DNA of 64,000 nucleotides from Mycobacterium sp. E3198 (GCF_001667015.1 NZ_LZIS01000268.1:39977-103976), one strand, 5' to 3'. Counted from the first letter of the stretch, positions 48,596-57,282 are shown. Numbers and translations are program-made. The notes: generated from the letters alone by a model not told the origin.

Positions 48596-49351
48596 ATGAG
48601 CGGCCATTCCAAGTGGGCCACCACCAAGCACCAGAAGGCCGTCAAGGACGCCCGCCGCGGCAAGGAGTTCGCCCGGCTGATCAAGAACATCGAGGTCGCG
48701 GCCCGCACCGGCGGCGGTGACCCGGCCGGCAACCCGACGCTCTACGACGCGATCCAGAAGGCCAAGAAGACCTCGGTGCCCAACGACAACATCGAGCGCG
48801 CCCGCAAGCGCGGCGCCGGCGAGGAGGCCGGCGGCGCGGACTGGCAAACCATCACCTACGAGGGCTACGCGCCCAACGGTGTGGCGGTGCTGATCGAGTG
48901 CCTGACCGACAACCGCAACCGCGCCGCCAGCGAGGTCCGGGTCGCGATGACGCGCAACGGCGGCACCATGGCCGACCCGGGTTCGGTGGCCTACCTGTTC
49001 TCCCGCAAGGGCGTGGTCACGTTGGAGAAAAACGGCCTGACCGAGGACGACGTGCTGACCGCGGTGCTCGAGGCCGGCGCCGAGGACGTCAACGACCTGG
49101 GTGACAGCTTCGAGGTCATCTCCGAGCCGACCGATCTCGTCGCGGTGCGCACCGCGCTGCAGGACGCCGGCATCGACTACGAGTCGGCCGAGGCCAGCTT
49201 TCAGCCGTCGGTCAGCGTGCCCGTCGACGTCGACGGCGCCCGCAAGGTGTTCAAGCTCGTCGACGCGCTCGAGGACAGCGACGACGTGCAGAACGTCTAC
49301 ACCAACGTCGACCTTTCGGACGAGGTGCTGGCCGCCCTCGACGACGAGTGA
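48596..49351 (+). CDS. yebC: YebC/PmpR-family protein
   Basis: 251 residues opening with the highly conserved MSGHSKWATTKHQKAVKDAR. The middle has PNDNIERARKRGAG and TDNRNRAASEVR. YebC proteins are classed as transcriptional regulators, and some YebC paralogues have been reported to act on ribosomes at proline-rich stretches. An RBS-like AGAGGTAG stands before ATG 48596. It shares four bases with the downstream methyltransferase gene (GTGA). Confidence 0.95.
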   Translation: MSGHSKWATTKHQKAVKDARRGKEFARLIKNIEVAARTGGGDPAGNPTLYDAIQKAKKTSVPNDNIERARKRGAGEEAGGADWQTITYEGYAPNGVAVLIECLTDNRNRAASEVRVAMTRNGGTMADPGSVAYLFSRKGVVTLEKNGLTEDDVLTAVLEAGAEDVNDLGDSFEVISEPTDLVAVRTALQDAGIDYESAEASFQPSVSVPVDVDGARKVFKLVDALEDSDDVQNVYTNVDLSDEVLAALDDE

Positions 49352-49968
49352 CCGATTCGCCGACGCCCGTCGTCAACCATCACGCCGACCATCCGGGCTT
49401 CGGCGGCGCGATCGGTCTGGTGGCCGCCCTCGGCATGCTCGCCACGGGGCGGGGTAACGCGCGTTTTGCCGCCGACTTGGCCGCCGTGTCGGACACCGAC
49501 CGCGTCGTCGACATCGGTTGTGGCCCAGGCAATGCCGTGCGCGCCGCCGCCCGGCGGGGCGCGCGGGCCCTCGGGGTGGACCCGTCCCCGTTGATGCTGC
49601 GCCTGGCCCGCCTCGCGACGCGCGATCACCCGAACGTCAGCTGGTCGCAGGGCACCGCCGAGGCGCTGCCCGTGCCCGACGGCGGGGCGACCGTCGCGTG
49701 GTCGCTCAAGACCGTGCACCACTGGCGCGACGTCACGGCCGGGCTCGCCGAGCTCCGCCGCGCGCTGGCGCCGGCGGGGCGCCTGCTGGTGCTGGAACGC
49801 CGTGTCCAGCCCGGCGCCACGGGCTTGGCGAGCCACGGGTGGACGCAGCAGCAGGCCGAGTCCTTCGCGGCGCAGTGCCGCGCCGCCGGGTTCGCCGGCG
49901 TGCGTCGCGACGAGCACCGCCGCGGCCGCGGGTCGGTGTGGGTGGTGCAGGCGGTCCGACGCGCGTAG
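49348..49968 (+). CDS. Class I SAM-dependent methyltransferase
   Basis: 206 residues from GTG 49348. The SAM motif is VVDIGCGPGNAVRAAARRGA, the ribose acidic residue is in GVDPSPLM, and LRRALAPAGRLLVLERR closes the Rossmann core. Several HH and H motifs (NHHADHPGF, VHHWRDV) are notable. The substrate is unknown. In the H37Rv order I recall, a VapBC pair lies between yebC and speE, so this gene is an addition or replacement here. Confidence 0.86.
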   Translation: MTDSPTPVVNHHADHPGFGGAIGLVAALGMLATGRGNARFAADLAAVSDTDRVVDIGCGPGNAVRAAARRGARALGVDPSPLMLRLARLATRDHPNVSWSQGTAEALPVPDGGATVAWSLKTVHHWRDVTAGLAELRRALAPAGRLLVLERRVQPGATGLASHGWTQQQAESFAAQCRAAGFAGVRRDEHRRGRGSVWVVQAVRRA

Positions 49969-49980
49969 TGGCGATCGCGA

Positions 49981-50094
49981 GTGCATTCAGGGCTTGAAGT
50001 GTGCGGTGGCGGTTTTCAGCGTGTACTCAGGGCGGGATTTCGCCGATTTGTCCGCCCACAACTCACACACGAAGCCCACGATTCACATTCAACG
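49981..50094 (-). repeat. Divergent intergenic repeat, copy 2 (inverted)
   Basis: Read on the minus strand it aligns with 48402-48500 block by block, with a few insertions and deletions. It contains a hairpin GGGCGG (50030-50035)/CCGCCC (50052-50057) and lies between the convergent methyltransferase and speE genes. There it could also act as a bidirectional terminator. Confidence 0.5.
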
Positions 50095-50111
50095 TCCGAG
50101 GCCCCGGCCAC

Positions 50112-51644
50112 CTAGTAATAGCCGCGGCGCATGTCGTCGACGACGCGCGGATTGTCCAGGGTCGACGGCTCGAGGGCGCGCGGCCCGATGTCACCGGAGA
50201 ACACCGTGGCGGCCGCGAGCACCTGCTGGTTCAGGAAGCGCAGCGCCGGCGCGCCGGCCGGCATCGCGGGCATGGGCGCGGCCTCCGCGCGCTGCGCCAG
50301 GGCGAAACCCCAGTCGCCGAACGTCGGCACGTGCACGTGATACGGCGTAACGGCGTAGCCGGCCGCCCGGACCGTCGAGACCGTGCGCCAGAACGCGGTC
50401 GGCGTGGAGAACGGGCTGCCCGCCTGCACGACCATCAGCCCGCCCGGGGCCAGCGCGCGGGCGGCCAGCGCGTAGAACTCCGTCGAATACAGCCGGCCCA
50501 GGGTGGGTGTGTCGGGGTCGGGGAGGTCGACGATGACGGCATCGAAGCGGTCGGGGTCGCCCCGCAGCCACGTCATCGCGTCACCGATCACGATCTTGAC
50601 GCGCGGGTCGTCCAGCGCGCCGCCGTTGGCGTCGCGCATCGTGGTGCGCGCCAGGTCGATCACCGCCGGGTCGAGCTCGACCTGGACGATCCGGGCGACA
50701 CCGGGCTGGCGCAGCAGCTCGCGGGCCGCCAGGCCGTCGCCGCCGCCGAGCACCAGCACCGAGCGCGCGCCGTTACCCAGCGCCGGATACACCAGGCTTT
50801 CGGTGTAGCGGTACTCGTCGCGGGTGGAGAACTGCAGGCCCCCGTCCAGGTACAGGCGCATGTCGTTGCCGCGCCGGGTCACCACGATCTCCTGATACGG
50901 CGTGTGCCGGTACGCGATGATCGGGTCGGCGTAAAGCCGTTGCCTGCTGGTGGTTTCGATGTCGGCCGAGCGCACCAGCAGCGTGGCCAGCACCGCGAGC
51001 GCGGCGGTGAGCGCGCACAGCGCCGTGGCCAGCTGCCGCGGCGAGACGATGCGGCGCAGCAGGAACACCGACACCACGGCCGCGGCCGCCAGGTTGACGA
51101 TGCCGGTGGCGGCGGCGCCGCGGATCATGCCCAGGTGGGGCAGCAGCAGGAACGGCCAGACCAGCCCGCCCAGCAACGCGCCCAGGTAGTCGGCGGCGTT
51201 CAGGTTCGCCAGCGTGCGGCCGGCGTCGGAGGGGCCGGCCGTGCGGCCGCGTTGCAGCAGGGTCATCAGCAGCGGCACCTCGGCGCCGACCAGGCCCCCG
51301 ATCAGCGCCGTGCCCGCCGCCAGCACCCACGTCGAGCCGATCGAGCCGTCCAGGAACGCGAACACCACGTACAGCGCCGCCGCCGACAGCCCGCCGACGA
51401 TGCCCAGCAAAGCCTCGACGGCGACGAACGCGATCGCCGCGTGCGCCAGCAGCGGCTTGACCAGCAGGGCGCCGGCGCCCAGCGCGGCGATGTAGCCCGC
51501 CACGATCAGCGAGGTGGCGACGATCCCGCCGCCGTTGAGGCTGGCCGACAGCGTCAGCAGTGCCAGCTCGTAGATGATGCCGCAGGCCGCGCACGCCGCC
51601 ACGGCGGCCAGCAGCACGGCGCGCCAGCGCCCCGAGGAGGTCAT
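50112..51644 (-). CDS. speE: Membrane-bound polyamine aminopropyltransferase (spermidine synthase-like)
   Basis: 510 residues. The first 215 contain about seven membrane helices (IIYELALLTLSASL, GIVATSLIVAGYIAALGAGA and others). The rest is a spermidine-synthase fold: YRHTPYQEIVVTRR, LYLDGGLQFSTRDEYRYTE, VLVLGGGDGLAARELL and the catalytic aspartate region IVDLPDPDTPTLGRLYS. The long membrane-fused form is common in actinobacteria; whether it makes spermidine or another aminopropyl product is unproven. It overlaps the DUF350 gene by four bases. Confidence 0.92.
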   Translation of the reverse strand: MTSSGRWRAVLLAAVAACAACGIIYELALLTLSASLNGGGIVATSLIVAGYIAALGAGALLVKPLLAHAAIAFVAVEALLGIVGGLSAAALYVVFAFLDGSIGSTWVLAAGTALIGGLVGAEVPLLMTLLQRGRTAGPSDAGRTLANLNAADYLGALLGGLVWPFLLLPHLGMIRGAAATGIVNLAAAAVVSVFLLRRIVSPRQLATALCALTAALAVLATLLVRSADIETTSRQRLYADPIIAYRHTPYQEIVVTRRGNDMRLYLDGGLQFSTRDEYRYTESLVYPALGNGARSVLVLGGGDGLAARELLRQPGVARIVQVELDPAVIDLARTTMRDANGGALDDPRVKIVIGDAMTWLRGDPDRFDAVIVDLPDPDTPTLGRLYSTEFYALAARALAPGGLMVVQAGSPFSTPTAFWRTVSTVRAAGYAVTPYHVHVPTFGDWGFALAQRAEAAPMPAMPAGAPALRFLNQQVLAAATVFSGDIGPRALEPSTLDNPRVVDDMRRGYY

Positions 51645-52096
51645 GACAGCGCCGCGGCGGTCACCCCTCCCACTGCGAGCAGTATCAGCGCCACCGCGAA
51701 GGATCCCGGATGCAGCTCCGGCTCGTCGATGTGTTCGTGGAAGCTGCCCGGGATCAGCAGGTGCATCGCCAGCATCGCTATCCCCAGCAGGATCACGCCC
51801 ATCAACCCGTATACGGCCACGCCGAGCAGCCCCTGGCCCAGCTGGCTGTAGCTGTTGGTGATGGCGCTGATGATGACGGTGGTGAGCGAGATGTACATGG
51901 ATCCGGCGACGACGACGGCGTTGGGGCGCCGATCGATGAACACCAGCTGGCGCAGGTTTCCCGGGGTCAGCCAGTCGACCATGTAGAACCCGACGAAAAG
52001 CACGGCCATGCCGACCGCGAAGTACAGGATCGTCGCGAGCCCGCCCTTCAGCACGGGATTGACGTCGACGGTTCCGATCTCGACGGCGAGGTACAT
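51641..52096 (-). CDS. DUF350 membrane protein (Rv2600-like)
   Basis: 151 residues with four hydrophobic segments in two similar halves (LATILYFAVGMAVLFVGFYM; GVAVYGLMGVILLGIAMLAM), as in DUF350. Function is unknown; the gene commonly accompanies speE. It follows the DUF4247 gene with a 32-base gap. Confidence 0.87.
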   Translation of the reverse strand: MYLAVEIGTVDVNPVLKGGLATILYFAVGMAVLFVGFYMVDWLTPGNLRQLVFIDRRPNAVVVAGSMYISLTTVIISAITNSYSQLGQGLLGVAVYGLMGVILLGIAMLAMHLLIPGSFHEHIDEPELHPGSFAVALILLAVGGVTAAALS

Positions 52097-52128
52097 GGTT
52101 GTCTCCTTTGCTGTGAACCGCTAAGCCA

Positions 52129-52560
52129 TCACTTGGTCCCGCCCGGCCCGCCGGGGGAGCCGCCGGCGCCGCCCGACGGGGATCCGGGGAAGAAACCGGG
52201 GCCGAGGAAGATGAACGAGCCGTGGCTGTATCCGGCGCTGAGCGGCTCGACGCGGATGCTGCACGGGTAGTTCCCGTCGGGGCCCACGATCACGATGTTG
52301 TTGCTGTAGCGCAGGTATTCGCTGTTGCCGTTGGCGGCGCGCGCCTCGGGCGCCTGGTAGTCGGCGAGCGTGTCGGCGACCTGCTCGGCCGAGCCGGTGC
52401 AGACGTAGCGCGTTCCGTTCACGTCGCGCGAGTACTCGTGATAGTGGCCGGCGATGTAGGACGCAATGTTCTTCTGCTGCAAGATGATTCCGAAGACCAG
52501 CGACACGACGGCCGCGACGGCCAGCGCGCCGGAAATCAGAAACAGGCGATTGCGGCTCAC
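52129..52560 (-). CDS. DUF4247 secreted/anchored protein (Rv2599-like)
   Basis: 143 residues from GTG 52560, overlapping the DUF2617 stop by four bases. One N-terminal hydrophobic segment (FLISGALAVAAVVSLVFGIIL) acts as anchor or signal. The exported part has two cysteines (RYVCTG, NYPCSI) that may form a disulfide, and a Gly/Pro-rich tail. DUF4247 has no known function. Confidence 0.84.
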   Translation of the reverse strand: MSRNRLFLISGALAVAAVVSLVFGIILQQKNIASYIAGHYHEYSRDVNGTRYVCTGSAEQVADTLADYQAPEARAANGNSEYLRYSNNIVIVGPDGNYPCSIRVEPLSAGYSHGSFIFLGPGFFPGSPSGGAGGSPGGPGGTK

Positions 52561-53063
52561 GGGCGCCACCGGCTCGCCGTGTGCACCACCACGCCGCCGG
52601 CGCCCGGCCGCGGGTACAGGTGCCACGTCTGCCACCGCCAGCCGGCGCCGTCGGGTTCGGCGGCCAGGGCGGTCAGCGCGGCGTCGTCGCCGGGAAAGGT
52701 GCCCCCGAGCCAGCCCGGTTGCCGCGCGCAACGCTCGCGAAGGTCGCGCGCCAGCCGACGGAAGCTGGCCTCGTCGTGCGTCTCGGTGCGCGACTGCAGG
52801 CGGTAGCCGGGGGCCCTGGACCGCTGCGGCAACTCGCGGCCGAGGCTGCGCGCGGTGCACGAAACCTGCTCGGAGAAGCCGCCTTTCGGGTGTTCGACCG
52901 CGACGACGTGCGACGCGCCGAGGACGCCGAGCACCAGCGCGCTCCCGTCGGGGTGGCGCAGCGTGCTGGTGGCCAGCGCCGCCGGCGCGGGCGCGTTGAG
53001 CGCCAGCCCCAGCCGCTCGCCGGACACGTCCGCAGGCGCCACGGCGAGCTGATGAAGGGGCAC
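52557..53063 (-). CDS. DUF2617 protein (Rv2598-like)
   Basis: 168 residues. It matches the DUF2617 pattern, with GSALVLGVLGASHVVAVE, a charged arginine-rich middle (FRRLARDLRERCARQPGW) and AGWRWQTWHLYPRPG near the end. It is soluble, with unknown function. It is in the conserved run Rv2597-Rv2601 and lies 10 bases after the DUF4178 gene. Confidence 0.86.
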   Translation of the reverse strand: MPLHQLAVAPADVSGERLGLALNAPAPAALATSTLRHPDGSALVLGVLGASHVVAVEHPKGGFSEQVSCTARSLGRELPQRSRAPGYRLQSRTETHDEASFRRLARDLRERCARQPGWLGGTFPGDDAALTALAAEPDGAGWRWQTWHLYPRPGAGGVVVHTASRWRP

Positions 53064-53073
53064 GGAGAAGGTC

Positions 53074-53685
53074 CTACGGGGTCGTGGGCGGCGGCGCCGG
53101 GTAGACGGTCAGCTCGCCGGGGACGACGTACTTGCCCGTCGAGATCTCCCACGGCATGTCCGCGGCCCACCGCTCGAACGAGAGCAGGGCGGTCTCGCCG
53201 GCGTTGGCGCAGTCGAGGAACTCCATCTCGCCGCCGGCCGGCAGGCCGGTGGTGCCCTCGGTGGTGTAGGACGCCCGCCCGCGCTCCGTTTCGTGGAACG
53301 CCACCCCGTCGATGACGTACTGGTCGCCCGGCTGCAGCGCGAGGTCCTTGCGGGTCAGCCACATGGCCAGTTTCAGGCGCCCGTCGTCCTCCTCGACGCT
53401 CAGCCAGATCGGCTGGTCGCCGCCCTCCAGCAGGTGCTCCCACCACACGAACGGGCCCTCGCGGAACGTGACCGAGCCGCGGACCACCAGGTCGACGCCG
53501 CCGTAGCTGACGATGGCCCCGGGCCCCAGCTGGCGGGGGCCGAACTGCGGCATCGCGTTGAAGGAGAGCGGGTCCTGGCGCCCGGCCGGGCGGGCCGGCT
53601 TCTTGGGCCGCCGCACCGCGATGACCAGCACCACGATCGACGCAATGAACAGCACTGCCGCGAGGACGAGCAGGAGTGTTCCCAC
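53074..53685 (-). CDS. DUF4178 membrane-anchored protein (Rv2597-like)
   Basis: 203 residues from GTG 53685. An N-terminal membrane helix (TLLLVLAAVLFIASIVVLVIA) is followed by RRPKKPARPAGRQ and a beta-rich domain (RQLGPGAIVSYGGVDLVVRG, WLSVEEDDGRLKLAMW) typical of DUF4178. It is the first gene of the minus-strand run ending with speE. The frame is open further upstream, but that extension shows no conserved features. Confidence 0.84.
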   Translation of the reverse strand: MGTLLLVLAAVLFIASIVVLVIAVRRPKKPARPAGRQDPLSFNAMPQFGPRQLGPGAIVSYGGVDLVVRGSVTFREGPFVWWEHLLEGGDQPIWLSVEEDDGRLKLAMWLTRKDLALQPGDQYVIDGVAFHETERGRASYTTEGTTGLPAGGEMEFLDCANAGETALLSFERWAADMPWEISTGKYVVPGELTVYPAPPPTTP

Positions 53686-53796
53686 ACCAAACCTTCCGTT
53701 GCCACAGTGCTCGAGCGAACGTGGGCTATAAGTTAACAGCATTCGCCGGGCCGCAGCGTGTCCTACCGGATCCCGTCGGCGCCGCCCGCTAGGCTC

Positions 53797-53812
53797 TCGA
53801 ACAGCTGTTCGT
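53797..53812. promoter_or_regulatory. LexA (SOS) box upstream of ruvCAB
   Basis: TCGAACAGCTGTTCGT matches the mycobacterial SOS consensus TCGAAC-N4-GTTCGA with one mismatch at the last base. It lies 15 bases before the ruvC ATG, so LexA should repress the ruvCAB operon until DNA damage. Confidence 0.88.
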
Positions 53813-53827
53813 ACGAAGGAGCCGGCC

Positions 53828-54394
53828 ATGCGTGTGATGGGCGTCGATCCCGGGCTGACCCGATGCGGCCTGTCGGTCGTCCAGACCGGGCGCGGGCGCA
53901 GTGTCGTCGCGCTCGACGTCGACGTGGTGCGCACCCCGTCGGACGCGCCGCTGGCCAAGCGGTTGCTGGCGATCAGCGATGCGGTGGAGCATTGGCTGGC
54001 CACCCATCAACCCGACGTGGTGGCCATCGAGCGGGTGTTCTCTCAGGTCAATGTCACGACCGTGATGGGCACCGCGCAGGCCGGCGGCGTGATCGCGCTG
54101 GCGGCGGCCAGGCGCGGCATCGACGTGCACTTCCACACCCCCACCGAGGTCAAGGCCGCGGTCACCGGCAACGGCGCCGCCAACAAGGCGCAGGTCACCG
54201 CCATGGTCACCAGAATCCTTGAGCTGCAAGCCAAGCCGACGCCGGCCGACGCCGCCGACGCGCTCGCGCTGGCGATCTGCCACTGCTGGCGGGCGCCGAT
54301 GCTCGCCCGGATGGCCGCCGCCGAGGCGCTGGCCGCGCAGCACCGCCACGCCTACCGCGCCAAGGTGCAGGCCAAGCTGAAGGCCGCCCGATGA
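53828..54394 (+). CDS. ruvC: Holliday junction resolvase RuvC
   Basis: 188 residues. The catalytic acids lie in GVDPGLTRCG (Asp7), VVAIERVFSQ (Glu) and PADAADALALAICH (two Asp). It cleaves Holliday junctions in complex with RuvAB. It overlaps ruvA by four bases and is preceded by an SOS box. Confidence 0.96.
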   Translation: MRVMGVDPGLTRCGLSVVQTGRGRSVVALDVDVVRTPSDAPLAKRLLAISDAVEHWLATHQPDVVAIERVFSQVNVTTVMGTAQAGGVIALAAARRGIDVHFHTPTEVKAAVTGNGAANKAQVTAMVTRILELQAKPTPADAADALALAICHCWRAPMLARMAAAEALAAQHRHAYRAKVQAKLKAAR

Positions 54395-54981
54395 TCGCCT
54401 CGGTGCGCGGCGAGGTGCTCGAGGTGGCGCTCGACCACGTGGTGATCGAGGCCGCGGGCGTCGGCTACCGGGTCAACGCGACGCCGTCGACGCTGGCGAC
54501 GCTGCGGACCGGGACCCAGGCGCGGCTGATCACCGCGATGATCGTCCGCGAGGATTCGCAGACGCTGTACGGCTTCACCGATTCCGACACCCGCGACCTG
54601 TTCCTGACGCTGCTGTCGGTGTCGGGGGTCGGGCCGCGGCTGGCGATGGCGACGCTGGCCGTGCACGACGCCGCGGCGCTGCGGCAGGCGCTGCACGACA
54701 GCGACGTCGCCGCGCTGACCCGGGTCCCCGGCATCGGCAAACGCGGCGCCGAACGGATGGTGCTGGAACTGCGCGACAAGGTCGTGGCGGCCGGCGCGCC
54801 GGGGGTCGCCGCCGCGGTGAACGGCCACGCGGTGCGCGGCCCGGTGGTGGAGGCCCTGGTCGGCCTGGGCTTCGCCGCCAAGCAGGCCGAGGAGGCGACC
54901 GACAAGGTGCTGTCCGACGATCACGACGCGTCGACGTCGGCGGCCCTGCGCGCCGCCCTGTCGTTGTTGGGGCGCAAATGA
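54391..54981 (+). CDS. ruvA: Holliday junction DNA-binding protein RuvA
   Basis: 196 residues with the three RuvA domains: an OB-fold N-terminus (MIASVRGEVLEV, VGYRVNATP), tandem HhH motifs (SVSGVGPRLAMATLAV, RVPGIGKRGAERMVLELRDK) and a C-terminal UBA-like domain (ALVGLGFAAKQAEEAT). It binds four-way junctions and recruits RuvB. It overlaps ruvB by four bases. Confidence 0.96.
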   Translation: MIASVRGEVLEVALDHVVIEAAGVGYRVNATPSTLATLRTGTQARLITAMIVREDSQTLYGFTDSDTRDLFLTLLSVSGVGPRLAMATLAVHDAAALRQALHDSDVAALTRVPGIGKRGAERMVLELRDKVVAAGAPGVAAAVNGHAVRGPVVEALVGLGFAAKQAEEATDKVLSDDHDASTSAALRAALSLLGRK

Positions 54982-56024
54982 CGGACGACTATCCCGAGCG
55001 CGACGTCTCCCCGGCCCTGACCGTGGGCGAGGGCGACATCGACGTCAGCCTGCGGCCGCGCTCCCTGGCGGAGTTCATCGGCCAGCCGCGGGTGCGCGAA
55101 CAGCTGCAACTGGTCATCGAGGGAGCCAAAAACCGCGGCGGCACACCGGATCACATCCTGCTGTCCGGCCCGCCGGGGCTGGGCAAGACCTCGCTGGCGA
55201 TGATCATCGCCGCCGAGCTCGGCTCGTCGCTGCGGGTGACCTCGGGGCCGGCGCTGGAGCGCGCGGGCGACCTGGCCGCGATGCTGTCCAACCTCGTCGA
55301 GCACGACGTGCTGTTCATCGACGAGATCCACCGCATCGCGCGGCCCGCCGAGGAGATGCTCTACCTGGCGATGGAGGACTTCCGGGTCGACGTGGTGGTC
55401 GGCAAGGGCCCCGGGGCGACGTCGATCCCGCTGGAGGTGGCGCCGTTCACCCTGGTCGGCGCGACCACCCGGTCCGGCGCGCTGACCGGACCGCTGCGCG
55501 ACCGGTTCGGCTTCACCGCGCACATGGACTTCTACGAGCCCGCCGAGCTCGAGCGGGTGCTGGCGCGTTCCGCCGGGATCCTCGGCATCGAGCTGGGCGC
55601 CGAGGCCGGGGCCGAGATCGCGCGGCGCTCGCGCGGCACCCCGCGGATCGCCAACCGGCTGCTGCGCCGGGTCCGCGACTTCGCCGAGGTGCGCGCCGAC
55701 GGCGTGATCACCCGCGACGTCGCCAAGTCCGCGCTGGCGGTCTACGACGTCGACGAGCTGGGCCTGGACCGGCTGGACCGGGCGGTGCTGTCGGCGCTGA
55801 CCCGCGGCTTCGGCGGCGGCCCGGTCGGCGTTTCGACGCTGGCGGTCGCGGTGGGTGAGGAGGCCGCGACCGTCGAGGAGGTGTGCGAGCCGTTCCTGGT
55901 GCGGGCCGGCATGGTCGCGCGCACCCCGCGCGGCCGGGTGGCCACCGCGCAGGCCTGGACGCACCTCGGCCTGACCCCGCCGGCCGGCGCCGCCGGGTTG
56001 GGCCAACCCGGCCTGTTCGAGTAG
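54978..56024 (+). CDS. ruvB: Holliday junction branch-migration helicase RuvB
   Basis: 348 residues. AAA+ ATPase with Walker A GPPGLGKTSLA, Walker B LFIDEIHRI, sensor 1 GATTRSGALTGPLRDRFGF and the arginine-rich winged-helix C-terminus (RTPRGRVATAQAW). It drives branch migration with RuvA. Confidence 0.97.
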   Translation: MTDDYPERDVSPALTVGEGDIDVSLRPRSLAEFIGQPRVREQLQLVIEGAKNRGGTPDHILLSGPPGLGKTSLAMIIAAELGSSLRVTSGPALERAGDLAAMLSNLVEHDVLFIDEIHRIARPAEEMLYLAMEDFRVDVVVGKGPGATSIPLEVAPFTLVGATTRSGALTGPLRDRFGFTAHMDFYEPAELERVLARSAGILGIELGAEAGAEIARRSRGTPRIANRLLRRVRDFAEVRADGVITRDVAKSALAVYDVDELGLDRLDRAVLSALTRGFGGGPVGVSTLAVAVGEEAATVEEVCEPFLVRAGMVARTPRGRVATAQAWTHLGLTPPAGAAGLGQPGLFE

Positions 56025-56042
56025 TGGCCGCTACACGCGTGT

Positions 56043-56067
56043 GTTACGTCACCCCCGGCGGGGGTAC
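56043..56067 (+). promoter_or_regulatory. SigF-like promoter (first paralogue)
   Basis: GTTAC (56043-56047) and GGGTAC (56062-56067), separated by 14 bases, resemble the GTTT/GGTTT - GGGTA pattern of mycobacterial SigF promoters. The -10 lies inside a perfect hairpin ACCCCC-GGC-GGGGGT (56051-56065) just after ruvB. A very similar arrangement precedes the paralogous gene at 57354. Confidence 0.45.
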
Positions 56068-56105
56068 CCAACGCTGCATCAGTACTGACCTGTAGGAGGT
56101 TTCTG

Positions 56106-56765
56106 ATGAGGCACACCGGCCCCGACTATGAACGCCCACACGCGCCTTACATGCCACGCACCCGCGGCGCCGTGACCGGGCTACTCCTGATCCTGCTGGG
56201 TGCCTGGGGCGCGTTGGCGCCGTTCATCGGACCCCTGATCAGGTGGACCTATTCGCTGGACCCCGCCTGGACCTGGACGGCCGCGAAAGGCTGGCTCGAG
56301 GTGTTCCCCGGCGCCGTCGCCGTGGTGGGCGGCCTGATCCTGCTGGTCTCCAAGAACCGCGCCAGCGCCATGCTCGGCGGCTGGCTGGCGGTGTTCGCCG
56401 GCGCCTGGTTCGTGGTCGGCCGCGCGTTCGCGCCCACCCTGCGAATCGGGGACGTGGGCCAACCCGCGGCCGCAAGCGACCTGAAGAGGGCCCTGCTCGA
56501 GGTCACCTACTTCACCGGCCTCGGCGCGCTGATCGTCTTCCTGGGCGGGGCCGCGCTGGCCCGCGTGGCGGTCCGGCACGCCCGCGACGTCGTGGTGACC
56601 GAACCGGCGCCCGCCGCGACCGCGACCACCCCGGCGGCGGAACCGGCCATGTACGACGAATCGGCTCGCGACGCGCGTGCCGACGGGCGCGCCCGGGGCG
56701 GCCTGTTCCACCGGCGCGCCGGGGGCGGCCTGTTCGGCCGTCGCCACCACCACGCCGGCGTCTAA
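56106..56765 (+). CDS. Four-helix membrane protein, paralogue A
   Basis: 219 residues, with TAGGAGG before ATG 56106. Four hydrophobic segments: GAVTGLLLILLGAWGALAPF, FPGAVAVVGGLILLV, MLGGWLAVFAGAWFVVG and TGLGALIVFLGGAALARVAV. A polar tail follows, rich in Ala/Pro then Arg/Gly/His (GGLFGRRHHHAGV). The protein at 57354 has the same layout and similar sequence, so they are paralogues. Function unknown. Confidence 0.84.
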   Translation: MRHTGPDYERPHAPYMPRTRGAVTGLLLILLGAWGALAPFIGPLIRWTYSLDPAWTWTAAKGWLEVFPGAVAVVGGLILLVSKNRASAMLGGWLAVFAGAWFVVGRAFAPTLRIGDVGQPAAASDLKRALLEVTYFTGLGALIVFLGGAALARVAVRHARDVVVTEPAPAATATTPAAEPAMYDESARDARADGRARGGLFHRRAGGGLFGRRHHHAGV

Positions 56766-56852
56766 AACCTCGCGATCGAGCAGCCCGGCCAACCCCCGGT
56801 CGGTATTGTTCTTGACGCCGCAGACGGGCTGTTCGACTAGCGAGGAGGAGCG

Positions 56853-57239
56853 ATGCTCACCGCCGGGTTGGTGTTCGCCGCGCTGGCCGCCCTGTTGCAC
56901 GTCTACATCTTCACGATGGAGTCGTTGACCTGGACCTCGGAACGCACCCGGGCCAGGTTCGGCACGTCGGCCGAGGAGGCCGAGGCCACCAAACTGCTCG
57001 CCTTCAATCAGGGCTTCTACAACCTGTTCCTGGCGATCGTCACCGGCCTCGGCATCCCCCCGGTGGTGATGGGGGACACCGCCGTGGGAGTGGCGCTGGT
57101 GTTGGCGGGCGTCGGGTCGATGGCCGCCGCCGCGGTCGTGCTATTGCTGTCCGCGCCGGAGAAGGCGCGGGCCGCGCTCATTCAGGGCACCTTCCCGGTG
57201 ATCGCCATCGTGCTGGTGGTGCTGGGGCTTTACCGGTAA
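56853..57239 (+). CDS. DUF1304 membrane protein
   Basis: 128 residues, ATG 56853 behind GAGGAG. Four hydrophobic segments with the DUF1304 signature (FAALAALLHVYIFTMESLTW, KLLAFNQGFYNLFLAIV). DUF1304 proteins resemble DoxX-like small membrane proteins; the function is unknown. It sits between the two paralogous membrane genes. Confidence 0.9.
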   Translation: MLTAGLVFAALAALLHVYIFTMESLTWTSERTRARFGTSAEEAEATKLLAFNQGFYNLFLAIVTGLGIPPVVMGDTAVGVALVLAGVGSMAAAAVVLLLSAPEKARAALIQGTFPVIAIVLVVLGLYR

Positions 57240-57282
57240 CACCAGTCACACTGGACCCATTAGCCACAACCTCGATCGGCCG

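Noticed and set aside
50001..51851. 616-codon open frame on the plus strand over speE
   Set aside because: The translated sequence is Arg/Gln/His-rich without domains, while the minus strand encodes a clear aminopropyltransferase.
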